In this document: piece after piece, positions 62,384 through 64,000 of the stretch
Layout of the letters: each line of letters opens with the position of its first letter
Position numbering within the stretch: position 1 is the first letter of the stretch
NCBI GenBank assembly: GCA_013398295.1
Contig: VZSF01009123.1
Coordinates: 186,001-250,000 of the forward strand
DNA length: 64,000 nucleotides
DNA from: Chionis minor
Lineage: Eukaryota > Chordata > Aves > Charadriiformes > Chionididae
Reading direction: 5' to 3'
Position numbers and translations under genes: made by a program
The notes under the pieces: model-generated
Told to the model about the DNA's origin: nothing
What the model saw: only the letters and a program-made list of their open reading frames with translations
Database searches by the model: none

Positions 62384-62390
62384 TATAAAA
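62384..62390 (+). promoter_or_regulatory. LTR TATA box
   Basis: TATAAAA in the same context as in the copy at 32517. It predicts transcription start about 25-30 bp downstream, at the beginning of the extra pyrimidine-rich segment. Confidence 0.7.
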
Positions 62391-62736
62391 GCTGAGGGAT
62401 CAAAGGCTCAGCATTCCGTTGTTCCGTTGTTTCAGTTGTTCCGGTTTTATCCGTTTCCCATTTTACTACTTCACCTTCTTTTCCGACTTGCTTGGGCTTT
62501 TGCTCTTGCTGGGACTCTTGCTTTCCTTCTTCAATGGCCGGTGTCCGAGGAGGACTCCATCGGTTCGTCTGCCTTTGATCCTGACCCATGTATTCCTGGA
62601 TCCAGTTCCCTTCCGTCGCTGAGTGCAGTCTGGGACTTCCCAGTGCCTGCTGGTGACGTGATTGTCATCCTGGGAGCTTGATACGGTTTTGTATATATTT
62701 CATTATTTTCTTTTGTTATTTTATTCTTTATATTTC

Positions 62737-62742
62737 ATTAAA
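62737..62742 (+). terminator. LTR polyadenylation signal ATTAAA
   Basis: ATTAAA lies in the A/T-rich 3' part of the LTR, about 120 bp before its end, equivalent in place to AATAAA in the sister copy. Confidence 0.5.
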
Positions 62743-62856
62743 GTAGTTTAGTTCTTACTAAACTAGTCTCTCTTCTTCTCTCTCTCCTGCTTGGCAGGAG
62801 AGAGGGAACATCTGTCGCTCGGCTTGCTTGGGCCGATCCGGCCAAAACCCACGACA

Positions 62857-64000
62857 CAGAGGGAGGCTTGTGAGGCTTTCTTCCTCATTTTTACTATTTA
62901 GAAAGTTCTCAGCCCACATCTTAAGCAAGCTTTGAAAACATCTTGGTCCTTGATTGCTTGATAAGGCCTCAGTTATGATCATATCAAAGACAGCATTCAA
63001 AGTTATGGTAGACAGATCTGGAGTATATTAGATTGATACATTTCATAGCTGACCTTCCTCTTTTTCATTATTCTTACTTCTCTTCTTCGATAGCATATTA
63101 TGCCTCCTCAACACATGTAGAGAGAGCAGAAAATATTTCAGTGATATAAAGCTTTGTCAAAAAAACCCCAATCAACCACACACCTCCCTTGCCAACAAAA
63201 ATCTTACACCTCCTTCAAGGTTTCCTGCTATCACACTGTACTGATCTGGTCAAAAAGGTCCCCAGTACAATGTCATAAGTGACGGATTTTGAGCAATCAT
63301 GGAACTGAACCCATCACTTTCTGTTTTGTATGTGCTGCTAAGGCAAAAGTCAGTGTCAGTGGCCATAGCTGTCTACCAAGGACACCAAAGAATCTTTTAA
63401 AATATTTACAGGAAAAATTAAGCATATTTGGAGAAGTTAAAAATAAATTCATTATAGGAAAAAACGTCAAGCCATATGCAATGCGAGTATTAGCTATATA
63501 TCAAAGACGTGTGTGTAAAACAATTAAAATTCAATTAGGGAACCAAATTACCTTTTTAGCAAATTACAGGGGTTTAGGATTTCTGTTAGAAGTGCATTAC
63601 AGGTTGTTAGTAATTAATTGATGTCATTTAGTATTGATATGTAATTAAGCTCAAAAAGTAACTTTTATTTCCAGTAGAAAAGCTTTCCTGACTATGTTAT
63701 GAAACTTAATCAGGTAGAGGAGCCACAAAGGCATTCCCCTCCCTCTCTTGACAAGCAGCAATCTATATTGTTTTAGTTTGACAGGCAATGGTTTATATCT
63801 ACGTAATTTTAAGCCAATTACTTATCTTGTCTTTTATATTATAAAAGCATGCTTTTAGTTGTATAATTTCTCCCAAGAAAAATTCTATAAAACTAAATTA
63901 CAAGATGGAAATAGATGCATGAAACAGAATAGGTAGGCATAAATTCTAAAACAAATACCAGGCAATTTGTACTCACATTGAAATAACAGTCTAAGCTGAA
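62857..64000. other. No gene recognised
   Basis: AT-rich DNA. A 110-codon plus-strand frame at 63289-63621 is the longest. It is lysine-rich and matches no family I know, and AT-rich composition can explain it. Nothing else is visible to the window end. Confidence 0.5.

Larger units (their letters stand above)
62041..62856 (+). mobile_element. Solo LTR of an endogenous retrovirus (816 bp copy)
   Basis: It starts TGTCCTGGTTTGAGG and ends CCCACGACA. CAGAA (62036-62040) and CAGAG (62857-62861) flank it as a 5-bp duplication with one mismatch. It shares long collinear segments with the LTR at 32161, including CAGTATAAAAGCTGAGG (TATAAAA at 62384-62390) and CTTGATACGGTTTTG, and has ATTAAA at 62737-62742. 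It carries an extra pyrimidine-rich segment of about 109 bp (62413-62529) after the TATA box. The first 26 bases can fold into a short hairpin (GTCCTG with CAGGAC). There is no coding sequence beside it, so it is a solo LTR. Its overlapping frames on both strands (62076-62681) are not genes. Confidence 0.88.

Noticed and set aside
62076..62681. Overlapping frames on both strands as genes
   Set aside because: All lie inside the LTR at 62041-62856 and overlap each other in several frames.
63289..63621. 110-codon plus-strand frame as a gene
   Set aside because: No recognisable domain and a composition expected from AT-rich sequence.

Overview
The window looks like nuclear, non-coding chromosome sequence from a bird. 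Three things point there: several CR1 non-LTR retrotransposon copies of different ages, two of them with the CR1 3' terminus built on an ATTCTATG-type octamer; LTRs with 5-bp target duplications scattered singly with no gag, pol or env between them; and an AT-rich background full of short homopolymers with no prokaryote-style gene packing. I recognise no host protein-coding gene, tRNA, rRNA, snRNA or CRISPR array. It is probably a gene desert or part of a very long intron. Family identities are recognised by eye against remembered CR1 and avian LTR features; no search was run.

Layout. 1-7794 is unique-looking AT-rich DNA. 7795-9470 is a probable minus-strand avian LTR-type repeat split by a minus-strand CR1 (7941-8550). 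12600-13990 holds a very old plus-strand CR1-clade LINE, seen only as decayed reverse-transcriptase and 3' segments. 19000-19890 is a GC-rich block ending in a minus-strand TATA/poly(A) module like that of an alpharetroviral-type LTR. 32161-32912 is a solo LTR. 38003-38061 is a G15/C20 homopolymer pair. 39630-40645 is an internal plus-strand CR1 fragment (endonuclease, linker and start of the reverse transcriptase). 49283-49554 (plus) and 49635-52088 (minus) are two CR1s lying tail to tail. 58475-59150 is an old minus-strand CR1. 62041-62856 is a second, longer member of the 32161 LTR family.

The most interesting object is a 33-bp insertion at 51884-51916 inside the large minus-strand CR1. 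Its first 28 bases are identical to the start of the 62041 LTR, its last bases resemble that LTR's 3' end, and it is flanked by a perfect 5-bp duplication (GTACT). It therefore looks like an LTR reduced to its two termini, landed in or remaining in a CR1 whose reading frame it shifts. Within the same CR1 the 78-N gap at 49792-49869 is flanked by an exact 77-bp direct repeat that abuts it on both sides, so the gap is probably an unmerged contig overlap.

There are no genes working together here. The window records successive retrotransposition: ancient CR1 relics, younger CR1 copies, LTR insertions into or beside them, and a nested LTR remnant.
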